A stretch of DNA of 64,000 bases, from the NCBI GenBank assembly GCA_902523885.1, contig CABZAV010000001.1, forward strand, positions 124,001-188,000, given 5' to 3'. This stretch comes from an uncultured SAR86 cluster bacterium (GTDB lineage: Bacteria > Pseudomonadota > Gammaproteobacteria > Magnimaribacterales > AG-339-G14). Shown piece by piece: positions 20,572 to 32,901 of the stretch. Positions within the stretch are counted from its first letter, which is position 1. Every line of letters begins with the position of its first letter. A model generated the notes under the pieces. That model saw only the letters and a program-made list of their open reading frames with translations, ran no database searches and had not been told where the DNA came from. A program made the position numbers and the translations under genes.

Positions 20572-21522
20572 TTGAAAATGGAAAATTACGTAATAAAAAT
20601 AGTTCCTTCAGATCATTCAGGTCAAAGACTAGACTCAGTAATTGCAAAGTTATTTCCAGATTTTTCGAGATCTAAATTAAAAAATTGGATAGATTCAGGT
20701 TCTGTCTTTGTAAATGATAACCCTTTAATAAAACCTAGCAAAAAAGTAAATGGCGGCGAGGAAATCAAAATTTTCATTGAAGAAGAAAAAATGGTTTCTG
20801 CAGAACCGCAAGATATTCCATTTGAAGTAATCCACGAATCGATAGATTTTTTAATAGTTAATAAAGACGCTGGAATGGTCGTTCATCCTGGAGCAGGAAA
20901 CCATAAAAATACTTTATTAAATGCTCTTTTATTCAAATTTCCAGAGGTAGAAAATCTTCCAAGAGCAGGAATTGTTCATCGGTTAGATAAAGAAACCTCG
21001 GGTTTAATGATTGTTGCTCGAAGTCAAAATGCTTACAAAAACTTGTCTGAGCAAATTTCACAAAGGTTGGTCAAAAGAACCTATCAGGCTTTTGTGGTTG
21101 GAAATGTATCCAGATCAGGAAGAGTTGAAGAGCCTGTTGGCAGACATCCGCGCAATCGTCAAAAGCAAGCTGTTACTGATAAAGGAAAATATGCATTAAC
21201 TAAATATTCCATTGTAAAAAAATATGGAAATTACACTCATTTAGAAGTTAATTTGGAAACTGGAAGGACGCATCAAATTCGTGTCCATATGAGCCACATC
21301 GGGTTTCCATTAATTGGCGATGTTCTTTATGGCAGAAAAAAAAGATTTGCAAAATCAACTAATTCTGACTTGAGGGAAGTAATTGAAAAATTTCCACGTC
21401 AAGCTTTGCATGCTTCTAATCTATCTTTTGAAGAATTGGATAAGAAAAAAATAGTGAGTTTTAAAAGTCCATTGCCTGAAGACATATTAAATTTAGAAAA
21501 AAACTTAAAAAACTTAACTTGA
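20572..21522 (+). CDS. rluD: 23S rRNA pseudouridine synthase RluD
   Basis: S4 domain, RAGIVHRLDKETSGLMIVARS, GRTHQIRVHMSHIGFPLIGDVLYG. Confidence 0.92.
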   Translation: MKMENYVIKIVPSDHSGQRLDSVIAKLFPDFSRSKLKNWIDSGSVFVNDNPLIKPSKKVNGGEEIKIFIEEEKMVSAEPQDIPFEVIHESIDFLIVNKDAGMVVHPGAGNHKNTLLNALLFKFPEVENLPRAGIVHRLDKETSGLMIVARSQNAYKNLSEQISQRLVKRTYQAFVVGNVSRSGRVEEPVGRHPRNRQKQAVTDKGKYALTKYSIVKKYGNYTHLEVNLETGRTHQIRVHMSHIGFPLIGDVLYGRKKRFAKSTNSDLREVIEKFPRQALHASNLSFEELDKKKIVSFKSPLPEDILNLEKNLKNLT

Positions 21523-21529
21523 ATTTTTC

Positions 21530-21557
21530 TTGACTTGGCATAAAGGGGTGTCAAAAT
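21530..21557 (+). promoter_or_regulatory. candidate sigma70-type promoter upstream of ilvB
   Basis: TTGACT (21530) - 16 nt - CAAAAT (21552); pattern only. Confidence 0.3.
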
Positions 21558-21597
21558 TCGGTTCCTTGTAACGTTTTCAACTATTTTGTAACTGCAA

Positions 21598-23336
21598 ATG
21601 GATAAAAATATGACTTCTGGTGGAGAGGCTTTAATTAGGGCACTGTCAGATGAAAAAATAGACATCATTTTCGGCTATCCGGGCGGTGCCGCTTTGCATA
21701 TATATGATGCAATTTATCAACAAGATAAAGTTCAACACATTTTAGTTAGACATGAGCAAGCAGCCGTCCATGCAGCAGACGGATTTGCTAGAGCTACTGG
21801 CAAAACTGGAGTTGCTTTAGTGACATCAGGTCCAGGAGCTACAAATGCCATCACAGGTATCGCAACCGCTTACATGGATTCAATTCCTTTAGTTGTTATT
21901 TCAGGACAAGTCGCCAGTCATCTAATTGGAACTGATGCTTTTCAGGAAACAGATATGATTGGTATTTCAAGACCAATTGTTAAGCACAGTTTTTTAGTAC
22001 AAAGCGCCGAAGAAATTCCAGCAATAGTAAAAAAAGCTTTCCACATTGCTTCGTCAGGTAGGCCGGGACCTGTAGTTATTGATGTTCCAAAGGATATGAC
22101 CGATCCTAAAGTTGAGTTTGAATATAAATTTCCAAAGGATCTTTACCTGAGATCTTATCCAATTTTAGGCGAAGCAGATCCAACAGAAGTATCTGATGCC
22201 GTCAAAATGCTCAAAGCAGCTAAAAAACCAGTTATTTATTCTGGTGGTGGCGTGATTCAATCAGACGCTTCTGAAGAGTTAGTAAATTTATCTAAAATGA
22301 TTGGAGCCCCAGTTACTAATACTTTAATGGGTTTAGGAGCATTTCCTGCAACGGATAATCAATTTATCGGTATGTTAGGTATGCATGGCACATATGAAGC
22401 AAATATGGTTATGAGTGAAGCTGATCTCATTTTCAATGTTGGCGCAAGGTTCGACGATAGAATTACCAACAACCCAAAAAAGTTTGGTCTGGAAGCAAAA
22501 AAAATTCACATTGATTCTGATCCTTCTTCGATAGATAAAATTATTAATGTCGATGTTGCTTTACAAGGTGATGCAAAACTTGTTTTGTCACAACTTTGTA
22601 AAGAATTTGAGAATTCCAAATTGAAAAACACAGATCTTAAGCCTTGGTGGGGTCAGATTAATGAGTGGAAGGAAAAGCATGGTTTGAATCACGATATGTT
22701 AAATTTAGAAAACCAAAAAGATATAATTCTTCCACAACAAGTTATTCAGTCGCTCTATAAAGTTACTAAAGGAAAAGCTTTTATAACTTCTGACGTTGGG
22801 CAACATCAAATGTTTGCTGCTCAGTACTATAAATTTGACGAACCAAGAAAATGGATAAACTCAGGAGGTCTGGGAACTATGGGATTTGGGTTGCCCTCAG
22901 CAATGGGAGTCAAGTTTGCGTTTCCAGATGCAGATGTCGCTTGCGTCACTGGAGAAGGAAGCATTCAAATGTGTATTCAAGAGCTTTCAACCTGCAGTCA
23001 ATACGGACTTCCCGTAAAAATTATAAACCTTAATAATAGGGCTTTGGGTATGGTCAAGCAGTGGCAAGATATGCAATACGGAGGCAGATATTCAAGTATT
23101 TCTTACGAAGATTCTCTTCCAGATTTCGTTAAATTAGCTGAATCGTTTGGGCATGTGGGCTTGAAGGTAGAAAAGTTTTCTGAATTGAATGCTGCTATGG
23201 AAGAAGCTTTTTCCCTTAAAGATAAATTGGTTTTTTTAGATGTTTTAATCGATCCAGATGAACATGTTTATCCAATGTTAGAAGCCGGTGGCTCAATGTC
23301 AGAAATGAGAATTAGCAAAAAAGATAAAACTTTCTA

Positions 23337-23337
<1 letters not shown>
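21598..23337 (+). CDS. ilvB: acetolactate synthase large subunit
   Basis: GGEALIRALSDEKIDIIFGYPGGAALHIYDA, VRHEQAAVHAADGFARATGK, GLGTMGFGLPSAMG. Confidence 0.95.
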
Positions 23338-24895
<1,558 letters not shown>

Positions 24896-24913
24896 TAAGT
24901 ATTTTTTAAAAAA

Positions 24914-25786
24914 ATGATTTTCTTGGATGGAGCCTTAGGCAGCATTCTTCTTCAAAGAGCCAATAAATCATCCACTGGCTTATGGTCGGCCCAATTTTTG
25001 CTCAATGATCCAGCAGCGGTTACAAAGCTTTATGAAGAATACGTGAGTATTGGCTCAAATTTGATAACGACCAATACCTACTCAACTATTCCAAGTTATT
25101 TAGATAAAGAAAATATTTCTGCTCAAATGTCAGAACTTATTGATATTGCTGGCAGGCTTGCAAGAGAAGTTGCCGATAAACACGAAAATGTCAGGGTCGC
25201 GGGATCGCTTCCTCCTTTAGAAGAGAGTTACAGACCTGATTTAGTTTTAGAAGAAACTAAAGCTTTGCCAATTTATAAAACTTTAATTGAAGGCTTGTTG
25301 CCCTATGTAGATATTTTTCTATGTGAGACTATTTCATCAATTCAAGAAACCAAAAATGTTTTAAAGGCACTAGATTTGTACAATAAAAATATTCCCATTT
25401 GGCTTTCATGGACTCTGAAAGAAGATAAAAAAAATGTTTTGCGAAGTGGAGAATCTATCGAAGAGGCTTTTGCTTTTGCAGAGCAATATAATCCTGAGGC
25501 TTATTTATTCAACTGCACAGATCCTAATGCTATCTCATCTGGTTTGGAAGTATTAAGAAATCTTACCGATAAACCTATTGGCGGTTACCCTAATGTTTTT
25601 TCAGTTCCTGATGGTTGGACTTTGGATAATGATGTTGAGACATTGAAGAACGATTTGACCAAGGAAAGTTTTTCAAGTTTTTGCCAAGCTTGGCAGGAAA
25701 AGGGCGCATCGATTTTTGGCGGTTGTTGCGGCATTGGCCCGGAACTTATGGCTGAGATGATTGCGACACTGAAGCAGCAAAATTAA
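24914..25786 (+). CDS. homocysteine S-methyltransferase family protein
   Basis: LDGALGSILLQR, TNTYST, FNCTDP, FGGCCGIGPELMAEM (Zn-binding Cys pair). Confidence 0.85.
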   Translation: MIFLDGALGSILLQRANKSSTGLWSAQFLLNDPAAVTKLYEEYVSIGSNLITTNTYSTIPSYLDKENISAQMSELIDIAGRLAREVADKHENVRVAGSLPPLEESYRPDLVLEETKALPIYKTLIEGLLPYVDIFLCETISSIQETKNVLKALDLYNKNIPIWLSWTLKEDKKNVLRSGESIEEAFAFAEQYNPEAYLFNCTDPNAISSGLEVLRNLTDKPIGGYPNVFSVPDGWTLDNDVETLKNDLTKESFSSFCQAWQEKGASIFGGCCGIGPELMAEMIATLKQQN

Positions 25787-25841
25787 ATTTTCGCTTACTA
25801 TCTAAATCTATTTCTTGTACTATTGTCGTCCCATTTGTAAT

Positions 25842-25918
<77 letters not shown>

Positions 25919-25920
25919 AA

Positions 25921-25947
25921 AAAACTTTTAAAACTTTTAAAACTTTT
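25921..25947. repeat. three perfect tandem copies of 9-nt AAAACTTTT
   Basis: Counted directly at 25921-25929, 25930-25938, 25939-25947, between the tRNA-Ile 3' end and the convergent hydrolase stop. Confidence 0.85.
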
Positions 25948-27080
25948 TATCTAAATAATGAGAAGTATTTTCTAATTTCACCAATGAAAATTTCTGGTTT
26001 TTCAAATGCAGCAAAATGTCCACCGGAATCTAAAACGTTGTAATAAGAAAGATTTGTATATCTCTTTTTAAGCCAGCGTTCGGAGGCTCGAAAGATTTCT
26101 TTTGGATAAACGCTGACACCAGTTGGCGTTGTAACTTCTTCGCCATCAAAGTCACCAAAACTCTCCCAATAGAGTCTAGCCGAAGATGTGGCGCTTTCAG
26201 TTAACCAGTAAAACATCACATTGGTAAGCAAATCATCTCTTGAAATCACATTTTCAGGATCGCCATTGCAATCCGTCCATTGGTAAAATTTTTCTATAAT
26301 CCAAGCTGCTTGTCCTATTGGAGAATCAGTTAATCCATAACCAAGAGTTTGAGGTCTAGTTGACTGTTGTTTTGAGTAACCTGAATCCCAATCTTGATAA
26401 AATTGAAATCCTGCTAAAGCGGATTGCTCAAGTTTGGTTAAATCATTCATGGTTTCCATGTCAGGTGCAACGATCGCCATATTTAAATGGATAGCTTCAC
26501 AGTTTTCGTCTTGCATACCTAAGGCAGTAGTTACAGCTGAACCCCAGTCTCCGCCTTGAGCAAAATATTTTGTGTAGCCCAGTTCTTTCATAAGTTGTCT
26601 GAATGTATCTGCAATTTTTTCAACCCCGAAACCAGGAGTTGTTGGCTTGCCTGAAAATCCAAAACCCGGTAGCGACGGTGTTACTATATGAAAAGCATCT
26701 TTTGGGTCTCCTCCGTTTAGGGTTGGATCGGCTAAAGGCTTGATAACCTTAAGAAATTCAACGATAGAGCCCGGCCAACCATGTGTAATGATCAAAGGCT
26801 TAGCTTCAGAATGAGGAGATTTAATGTGAATGAAATGAATATCTAAGTCATTAATTTTTGCTGTGAATTGGGGAAACGCATTTATTATTGCTAGTTCTTT
26901 ATTCCAATCGTACTCATTTAACCAATAAGAATGAATTTCTTTCATGTAAGACAATGGTATGCCTTGCGTCCAATCTGACGGGGTCTCTTTGTCAGGCCAT
27001 CTTGTGAGCTCGAGTCTCTTTTTTAAATCATCAAGTTTTTCTTCAGGTATGTTTATTGAGAAATCTTTTATTGTTGTCAT
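25947..27080 (-). CDS. epoxide hydrolase family alpha/beta hydrolase (EHN domain)
   Basis: FSINIPEEKLDDLKKRLELTRWPD (EHN), LIITHGWPGSIVEF, FAQGGDWGSAVTTALG, GGHFAAFEKPE. Confidence 0.88.
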   Translation of the reverse strand: MTTIKDFSINIPEEKLDDLKKRLELTRWPDKETPSDWTQGIPLSYMKEIHSYWLNEYDWNKELAIINAFPQFTAKINDLDIHFIHIKSPHSEAKPLIITHGWPGSIVEFLKVIKPLADPTLNGGDPKDAFHIVTPSLPGFGFSGKPTTPGFGVEKIADTFRQLMKELGYTKYFAQGGDWGSAVTTALGMQDENCEAIHLNMAIVAPDMETMNDLTKLEQSALAGFQFYQDWDSGYSKQQSTRPQTLGYGLTDSPIGQAAWIIEKFYQWTDCNGDPENVISRDDLLTNVMFYWLTESATSSARLYWESFGDFDGEEVTTPTGVSVYPKEIFRASERWLKKRYTNLSYYNVLDSGGHFAAFEKPEIFIGEIRKYFSLFR

Positions 27081-27081
27081 T

Positions 27082-28983
27082 TTAATTTTTACTGGATTTT
27101 TCTTGGCATGATGGAGGCAAATTTATAGTTGGATTGCTATCAAAAAAACCAGATGGAATTAATTGGAATCCACAATATTCGACTGGCATTACAGGCCAAT
27201 CTTCTGGTCTAGGCACATGCGTTACTCCGAAAGTATGCCAGGTCACTAGATCACACTTGCTAATATCTCTATCGCTTGCAGTCATTTCATCTAAACCCCC
27301 TTGACCTTGATGCATTACTGTAAATCTGCCACCACCAGAAATTTCACCTTTTTCAAAAGGCGTTGCCCATAAATTATATTTTGCAAAAGAAGCTCTTTTT
27401 CCTGTGGGAGAATCGAAATCAGACAATAGCACAGGAGAATAACCTGGTAAAAATTTATAGGCTGATTCACCGCCAATAGAATTCTTTTTATTTGGGTTAG
27501 TTATTTTCCATACTCTACTTTTTTCCGGGGCAATGTTTCTTTTTGCCTCTGACTCTTTTTTTAGGTGATTTGAGATTGCTTGGAATTGTGTTCCATGTGG
27601 ATTTTTATTTCCAATTGTAACTCTTTCTGCATTTGTCTCGATCAGTTTATTTTGACCGCCGTCTAAAAACCAATCTATCCTCACGTTGAAAAGATGTTGA
27701 TGAATAGGAGAAACCAGTTCTTCCGTAATTTTCATATCTTGCTCTGGATTATGAATTTCTTCGTTGTGGGCACTTATTCCCACAATTCCTGTCAACTTCA
27801 TTTCTAATTCAATTGTTCCATCTAAATAAAAGTACCAAAAAATTCCGTAATCGTAATTACCTACTGTAGAAAAAGAACTAATCACTAATCTTCTGGATCT
27901 TCTTACCTCGCTGTGGCCTTCGCCAATTAAATGAGAATGTTTCCATTGAATTCCATAATCCTCCTCATGTAAACAAATTGCATTTTTTATCGTTTCAACA
28001 GAGCCATCAAAATTCAATTTATTAGTATTAAAGTAATAAATTTCTCCGAGACAATCACATCCTAAAGTCAAAGAATTAGACAATGATCCAAAGCCATACT
28101 CTGTGCCATCGTGTACAGCTTTCCAAGAATGCATTGGATCGGCAGAGCCGTAAGGAACAACCATATCAGACATGCTTGCACGGTAAAAAATCTCTCTTTT
28201 ATTCAAATTTAAATTATGAATTACTAATCCTTCGATAGGATCAATTGAAACTCTTAGGTTCCATCCTTCCCAACTAATTTCATTATTAGAGACTTCGAAA
28301 CCTGGTCCATCGGGTTGAGTAATAGAAATATCTTTGGGTCTATTTCTAAAAACTTCTTGAGAAGCAGCATCATACTTTGCTGATTGCTCGGGTAAGTTGC
28401 TTATCCCTTGATCTTCAATTTCAACAATACAATTATCTGTTAGATCGACATGAGAAATTAGTCCAGATATTGGTCTGGCGTAGGCATTGTCTTCTGGGTT
28501 CTCTTTTAAAAAAGAGATTGTTTTAAGAGCTCTGTGACCTTCTTTAATTTTTTCATGCGTTATCCCTCCGCCCGGCCAAGGATCAATTTGAATAAGACTA
28601 AGATCTGTAATTCCTCTTTTTTCTAAAGCGGCTTGATATTCGTCATTTTCTAAAGTTAATTGGATAGCGGTCTTAATTTCTAACATCGTATAAGTCGGGC
28701 CTGCAGCATCGGGAATAACATTGAGCGAAGTAACTTTTTCTTTATTCAAATCGATGGATGCTTCGAACCCTTTTGACGATGAATCGATGCCAATAATCTT
28801 TGTTTTCCTAGAAAAGGTATCACCGACTTTGAAATTTTTTACAAAATTTTTATCGGGTTCTTCTAGACTGATATAGCTAAAGACTGAGTTTTCATCAGAA
28901 TTATTATCTGATTTAAAAATATTTACAGATTTTTTTATTTCGTCTTCAGAAAGAGAATCTAATGGATGCATAGTATTATTCAT
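27082..28983 (-). CDS. copper-containing primary-amine oxidase
   Basis: VGNYDYGIFWYFYLDGTIELEMKLTG (NYD/E topaquinone motif), HQHLFNVRIDWFLDG (HxH copper ligands), HVPRPEDWPVMPVEYCGFQLIP. Confidence 0.93.
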   Translation of the reverse strand: MNNTMHPLDSLSEDEIKKSVNIFKSDNNSDENSVFSYISLEEPDKNFVKNFKVGDTFSRKTKIIGIDSSSKGFEASIDLNKEKVTSLNVIPDAAGPTYTMLEIKTAIQLTLENDEYQAALEKRGITDLSLIQIDPWPGGGITHEKIKEGHRALKTISFLKENPEDNAYARPISGLISHVDLTDNCIVEIEDQGISNLPEQSAKYDAASQEVFRNRPKDISITQPDGPGFEVSNNEISWEGWNLRVSIDPIEGLVIHNLNLNKREIFYRASMSDMVVPYGSADPMHSWKAVHDGTEYGFGSLSNSLTLGCDCLGEIYYFNTNKLNFDGSVETIKNAICLHEEDYGIQWKHSHLIGEGHSEVRRSRRLVISSFSTVGNYDYGIFWYFYLDGTIELEMKLTGIVGISAHNEEIHNPEQDMKITEELVSPIHQHLFNVRIDWFLDGGQNKLIETNAERVTIGNKNPHGTQFQAISNHLKKESEAKRNIAPEKSRVWKITNPNKKNSIGGESAYKFLPGYSPVLLSDFDSPTGKRASFAKYNLWATPFEKGEISGGGRFTVMHQGQGGLDEMTASDRDISKCDLVTWHTFGVTHVPRPEDWPVMPVEYCGFQLIPSGFFDSNPTINLPPSCQEKSSKN

Positions 28984-29113
28984 TTTTTCAACTTTTAAAT
29001 CTTAAAAAAATACACTTTTTTGATAATTATTTTTTTAGTAAGATCAATTCTAAAGATCAGCGGGGAAATTTCCATCATTTAACAAAAATTTATTTCGTTA
29101 TCATTCAATTGCT

Positions 29114-29377
29114 ATGCACAAAAAAAATACAACATACTGGAAATCAAATTTAAAAATTGTCATTTCTTTGCTGACAGTATGGTTTTTGGTATCTTTTGGA
29201 TTCGGAATAATTTGGTCAGATGCCTTAGATAATATTCAAATCGGTGGCTTCAAATTAGGATTCTGGTTTGCCCAACAGGGCAGTATTTTTGTTTTTGTAA
29301 TCATAATTTTCATTTATGTGTTTTTACTCAATAGATTAGATAAAAAACATTTTTCTAAATCTTCAGAGGACGATTGA
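29114..29377 (+). CDS. DUF4212-type small subunit of sodium/substrate symporter
   Basis: YWKSNLKIVISLLTVWFLVSFGFGIIWSDALDNIQIGGFKLGFWFAQQGSIFVFVIIIFIYVFLLNRLDKK; directly precedes the symporter. Confidence 0.88.
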   Translation: MHKKNTTYWKSNLKIVISLLTVWFLVSFGFGIIWSDALDNIQIGGFKLGFWFAQQGSIFVFVIIIFIYVFLLNRLDKKHFSKSSEDD

Positions 29378-31126
29378 ATGGAAACACAAACGCTCACCTA
29401 TTTATTTGTCGGTGCCTCTTTTGCACTTTATATAGGCATTGCTTTTTGGTCGCGTGCAAAATCCACTAATGATTTCTACGTGGCTGGAAAAGGAGTCAAT
29501 CCGATAGCAAATGGAATGGCAACTGCGGCTGATTGGATGTCTGCTGCTTCTTTTATTTCTATGGCTGGATTGATTGCCTTCCTTGGTAAAGACGGTTCGG
29601 TATATTTAATGGGATGGACGGGGGGCTATGTCTTATTGGCTTTGTTATTAGCTCCTTATTTAAGAAAATTTGGTCAATATACAGTGCCAGATTTTATAGG
29701 AACTCGTTATTACTCAAATACTGCAAGATTAGTTGCGGTGATATGCCTTATTTTTGTTTCCTTTACTTATATCGCTGGTCAAATGAGGGGAGTCGGTATA
29801 GTTTTCTCGAGATTTTTAGAAGTAGATATCGATCTTGGAGTGATCATTGGCATGATAATTGTATTTTTTTATGCAGTTATGGGAGGCATGAAAGGTATTA
29901 CTTATACTCAGGTTGCCCAATATTGTGTAATGATTTTTGCCTACCTAGTACCAGCAATTTTTATTTCTATTCTAATCACAGGAAACCCAGTCCCCCAATT
30001 AGGCTTTGGTGATACTTTAGTTGGTTCTTCAACTTTTTTATTAGACAAATTAGATCAAGTTACAACCGATCTTGGCTTCGGTGCATATACAGAAAATACT
30101 AAAACAAATATAGATATCTTTTGTATAACAGCTGCATTGATGTTTGGTACTGCTGGCTTACCTCATGTAATTGTTAGATTTTTCACTGTACCTAAAGTTA
30201 GTGACGCCAGAAAATCAGCTGGTTATGCATTAATTTTTATAGCTCTTTTATATACAACTGCTCCAGCTGTTGCAGCCTTTGCAAGAATTAACTTTGTTGA
30301 TTCCATTCAAAATGTTGAATACTCAGCCGCTCCAGATTGGTTTAAAAATTGGGAGAACATTGGATTAATTGCTTGGCAGGATAAAAACAATGATCAATCT
30401 ATTCAATATTCATCGGGAAATGCTTTGGAAGGAGTTAGACCTGATTATTCAGACCGCAGAGGTACAAATGGAGAAAGAATTTTAAATAACAGACCAAATG
30501 ACAACAATGCTAATGAAATTTATATTGATCGCGATATTATGGTGCTTGCCAATCCAGAAATTGCAAAATTGCCTGGATGGGTTATTGCATTAGTAGCAGC
30601 TGGAGGTTTGGCAGCTGCTCTTTCAACAGCTGCTGGATTGTTGCTTGTCATATCATCATCTGTCTCTCATGACTTGTTAAAAAAAACCTTCATGCCAAGA
30701 ATAAACGAAAAACAAGAACTTCTTTTTGCTAGAATTGCCTCAGCCGTAGCGATTGTTATCGCAGGCTTATTTGGAATTTATCCTCCTGCTTTTGTTGCAC
30801 AAGTTGTGGCTTTTGCTTTTGGATTGGCAGCCTCGACAATTTTTCCAGCGCTTTTGATGGGAATTTTTTCAAAAAGACTCAACAAAGAAGGAGCCATTAC
30901 GGGAATGATCTTCGGCTTAATTTTTACTTCTTCTTATATAATTTATTTTAAGTTTATAAATACTTCCTTAAACTTCTCAGAAAATTGGTTGTTAGGAATT
31001 TCTCCAGAGGGAATAGGCTTTGTTGGGATGTTGATAAATTTTGCAATTGCCTTTTCTGTCTCAAGCATTACAAGCAATCCACCGAGAGAAATAAATGAAA
31101 TGGTAGAAAACATAAGAAAACCTTGA
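29378..31126 (+). CDS. sodium:solute symporter (SSS family, acetate-permease-like)
   Basis: DFYVAGKGVNPIANGMATAADWMSAASFISMAGLIA, GTAGLPHVIVRFFTVPKVSDARKSAGYAL. Confidence 0.9.
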   Translation: METQTLTYLFVGASFALYIGIAFWSRAKSTNDFYVAGKGVNPIANGMATAADWMSAASFISMAGLIAFLGKDGSVYLMGWTGGYVLLALLLAPYLRKFGQYTVPDFIGTRYYSNTARLVAVICLIFVSFTYIAGQMRGVGIVFSRFLEVDIDLGVIIGMIIVFFYAVMGGMKGITYTQVAQYCVMIFAYLVPAIFISILITGNPVPQLGFGDTLVGSSTFLLDKLDQVTTDLGFGAYTENTKTNIDIFCITAALMFGTAGLPHVIVRFFTVPKVSDARKSAGYALIFIALLYTTAPAVAAFARINFVDSIQNVEYSAAPDWFKNWENIGLIAWQDKNNDQSIQYSSGNALEGVRPDYSDRRGTNGERILNNRPNDNNANEIYIDRDIMVLANPEIAKLPGWVIALVAAGGLAAALSTAAGLLLVISSSVSHDLLKKTFMPRINEKQELLFARIASAVAIVIAGLFGIYPPAFVAQVVAFAFGLAASTIFPALLMGIFSKRLNKEGAITGMIFGLIFTSSYIIYFKFINTSLNFSENWLLGISPEGIGFVGMLINFAIAFSVSSITSNPPREINEMVENIRKP

Positions 31127-31184
31127 ATTTAAGACACTCTCTTAGCCATTAACTTATTCATAAATAAAATATATATTTACTTTA

Positions 31185-32267
31185 ATGAAAATTTTGAGAA
31201 CTCCTGATAAATACTTTGAAAAGCTCAAAGATTATCCTTTTGAACCAAACTACACCACGATAAAAACAGAGGATGGAAGTGATCTGAGAATTCATCACAT
31301 AGATGAAGGCCCAAAAGATGGCCCAGTCCTTTTAGCAATGCATGGACAACCTGTATGGAGTTATCTTTACTCAAAGATGATTCCTTTTCTAACGAATGCT
31401 GGTATTCGAGTCATCGCTCCTGATTTGCCTGGATATGGAAAATCCGATAAGCCTGCAGAAAGAGAAGACTACAGCTATCAAAAACAAGTAGATTGGATGA
31501 CAGATTGGCTTACTGCCAATGACTTTAAAAGTCTTACTTTTTTTGGTCAAGATTGGGGCGGGTTAATCGGATTGAGAATGGTCGCAAACGAGCCAAGTCG
31601 ATTCGATAAGGTTTCGATGGGCAATACTGGGTTGCCTTACAATCCTGAGGCACCCAAAGAAGTTTTAGAAAAAATAAAAGAGTTTAGAGAAAGCAATCTC
31701 AAGCTAACTCCCATATCGATGGCTAAAGAAATTAGCGAAATGGATGGGAAAAGTTTGTCCCAAGAAGATACAGAATTTCATCCTGCATTGAAATTTATGT
31801 ATTGGCAAAAATTCTGTTGGGATACAGTTGATTTACCAACAGGCCTCTTGATGACGAACATGATGGAAAAAAATTCCAGATTAAATTCAGCGGCATATTA
31901 TTTATTTGTTTCACTAGGGTTAGGAAAATATTTTCCTTTCAAATCCGACGTTGCTAAGGCATATGAAGCACCATTTCCCGACCCAAGTTACAAAATGGGG
32001 CCTAGAGCTATGCCAAGTCATGTTCCTACAATACCGGATCAGTCACTTGAAGCACAAAGAAAAGCAAGAGAAGTATTTAAAAATTGGGACAAACCTTTTT
32101 TGAGTGTATTTGCTGGTGATGACCCTGTTACCAACGGAATAGAAAGAGATGTTTTGTCAATGTGCCCCAATGCAAAAAGCGCCCCTCATATAGGTGGCGG
32201 TCATTTTTATCAATGGACGAGACCCAAAGAACTATCAAACTTATTAATTAATTTTATCAACACTTAA
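31185..32267 (+). CDS. haloalkane dehalogenase-like alpha/beta hydrolase
   Basis: MHGQPVWSYLYSKMIPFL, IAPDLPGYGKSDKP, FFGQDWGGLIGLRM (nucleophile Asp), IGGGHFYQW. Confidence 0.85.
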   Translation: MKILRTPDKYFEKLKDYPFEPNYTTIKTEDGSDLRIHHIDEGPKDGPVLLAMHGQPVWSYLYSKMIPFLTNAGIRVIAPDLPGYGKSDKPAEREDYSYQKQVDWMTDWLTANDFKSLTFFGQDWGGLIGLRMVANEPSRFDKVSMGNTGLPYNPEAPKEVLEKIKEFRESNLKLTPISMAKEISEMDGKSLSQEDTEFHPALKFMYWQKFCWDTVDLPTGLLMTNMMEKNSRLNSAAYYLFVSLGLGKYFPFKSDVAKAYEAPFPDPSYKMGPRAMPSHVPTIPDQSLEAQRKAREVFKNWDKPFLSVFAGDDPVTNGIERDVLSMCPNAKSAPHIGGGHFYQWTRPKELSNLLINFINT

Positions 32268-32278
32268 GGAGAATAATC

Positions 32279-32890
32279 ATGTTGAAACTTCATTATGCGC
32301 CAAACTCAAGAGCCGAAAGAGTCTTGTGGTTATTAGAGGAATTGGAATTACCCTACGAGTTAAACTCGATGCCTTTTCATCCAGAAGCACTTAAGTCAGA
32401 TGAACATCGCAAAAGACATCCCCTTGGAAGAATACCGGTTTTAGAAGATGGTGAAGTGAGTATTTACGAATCCGGTGCAATAATCGATTATGTGCTGGAA
32501 AAGCATAAAAATGGTGGTTTAAAGCCTTCAGTCGATTCTTCTGAGTATCCATATTACTTACAATGGTTCCATTTCTGTGAGGGTATGATTGCCCAACCAA
32601 TGAATACCATTGTTGTTCATACTATTCTTCTTCCACCCGAAAGAAGAGACGAAACTGTTCTGGGCCAAGCACAGCGTTTAGCTTCTAAATCCTTAGCTGC
32701 GATCGAGACAGCTCTAGATGGCAAAGAGTATTTGGTGGGAGATTTTTCTGGTGTTGAATTTATGACTGGTCATTGCTGTACTAAATTATCTGATTTGGGA
32801 TGTGTAACAGATGAAATGCCAAACTTAAAAGCATATGTTGAAAGAATTAAGGCAAGACCAGCTTTTCAAAAAGCTACTTCAACAACTTAA
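32279..32890 (+). CDS. glutathione S-transferase
   Basis: KLHYAPNSRAERVLWLLEELELPYEL, YESGAIIDYVLEKH. Confidence 0.88.
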   Translation: MLKLHYAPNSRAERVLWLLEELELPYELNSMPFHPEALKSDEHRKRHPLGRIPVLEDGEVSIYESGAIIDYVLEKHKNGGLKPSVDSSEYPYYLQWFHFCEGMIAQPMNTIVVHTILLPPERRDETVLGQAQRLASKSLAAIETALDGKEYLVGDFSGVEFMTGHCCTKLSDLGCVTDEMPNLKAYVERIKARPAFQKATSTT

Positions 32891-32901
32891 AAGGCCTAGA
32901 T

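Noticed and set aside
30301-30570. Hydrophilic insertion in the SSS symporter as a novel domain
   Set aside because: Such an insertion is a usual feature of the DUF4212-linked symporter subfamily as far as I know; not treated as novel
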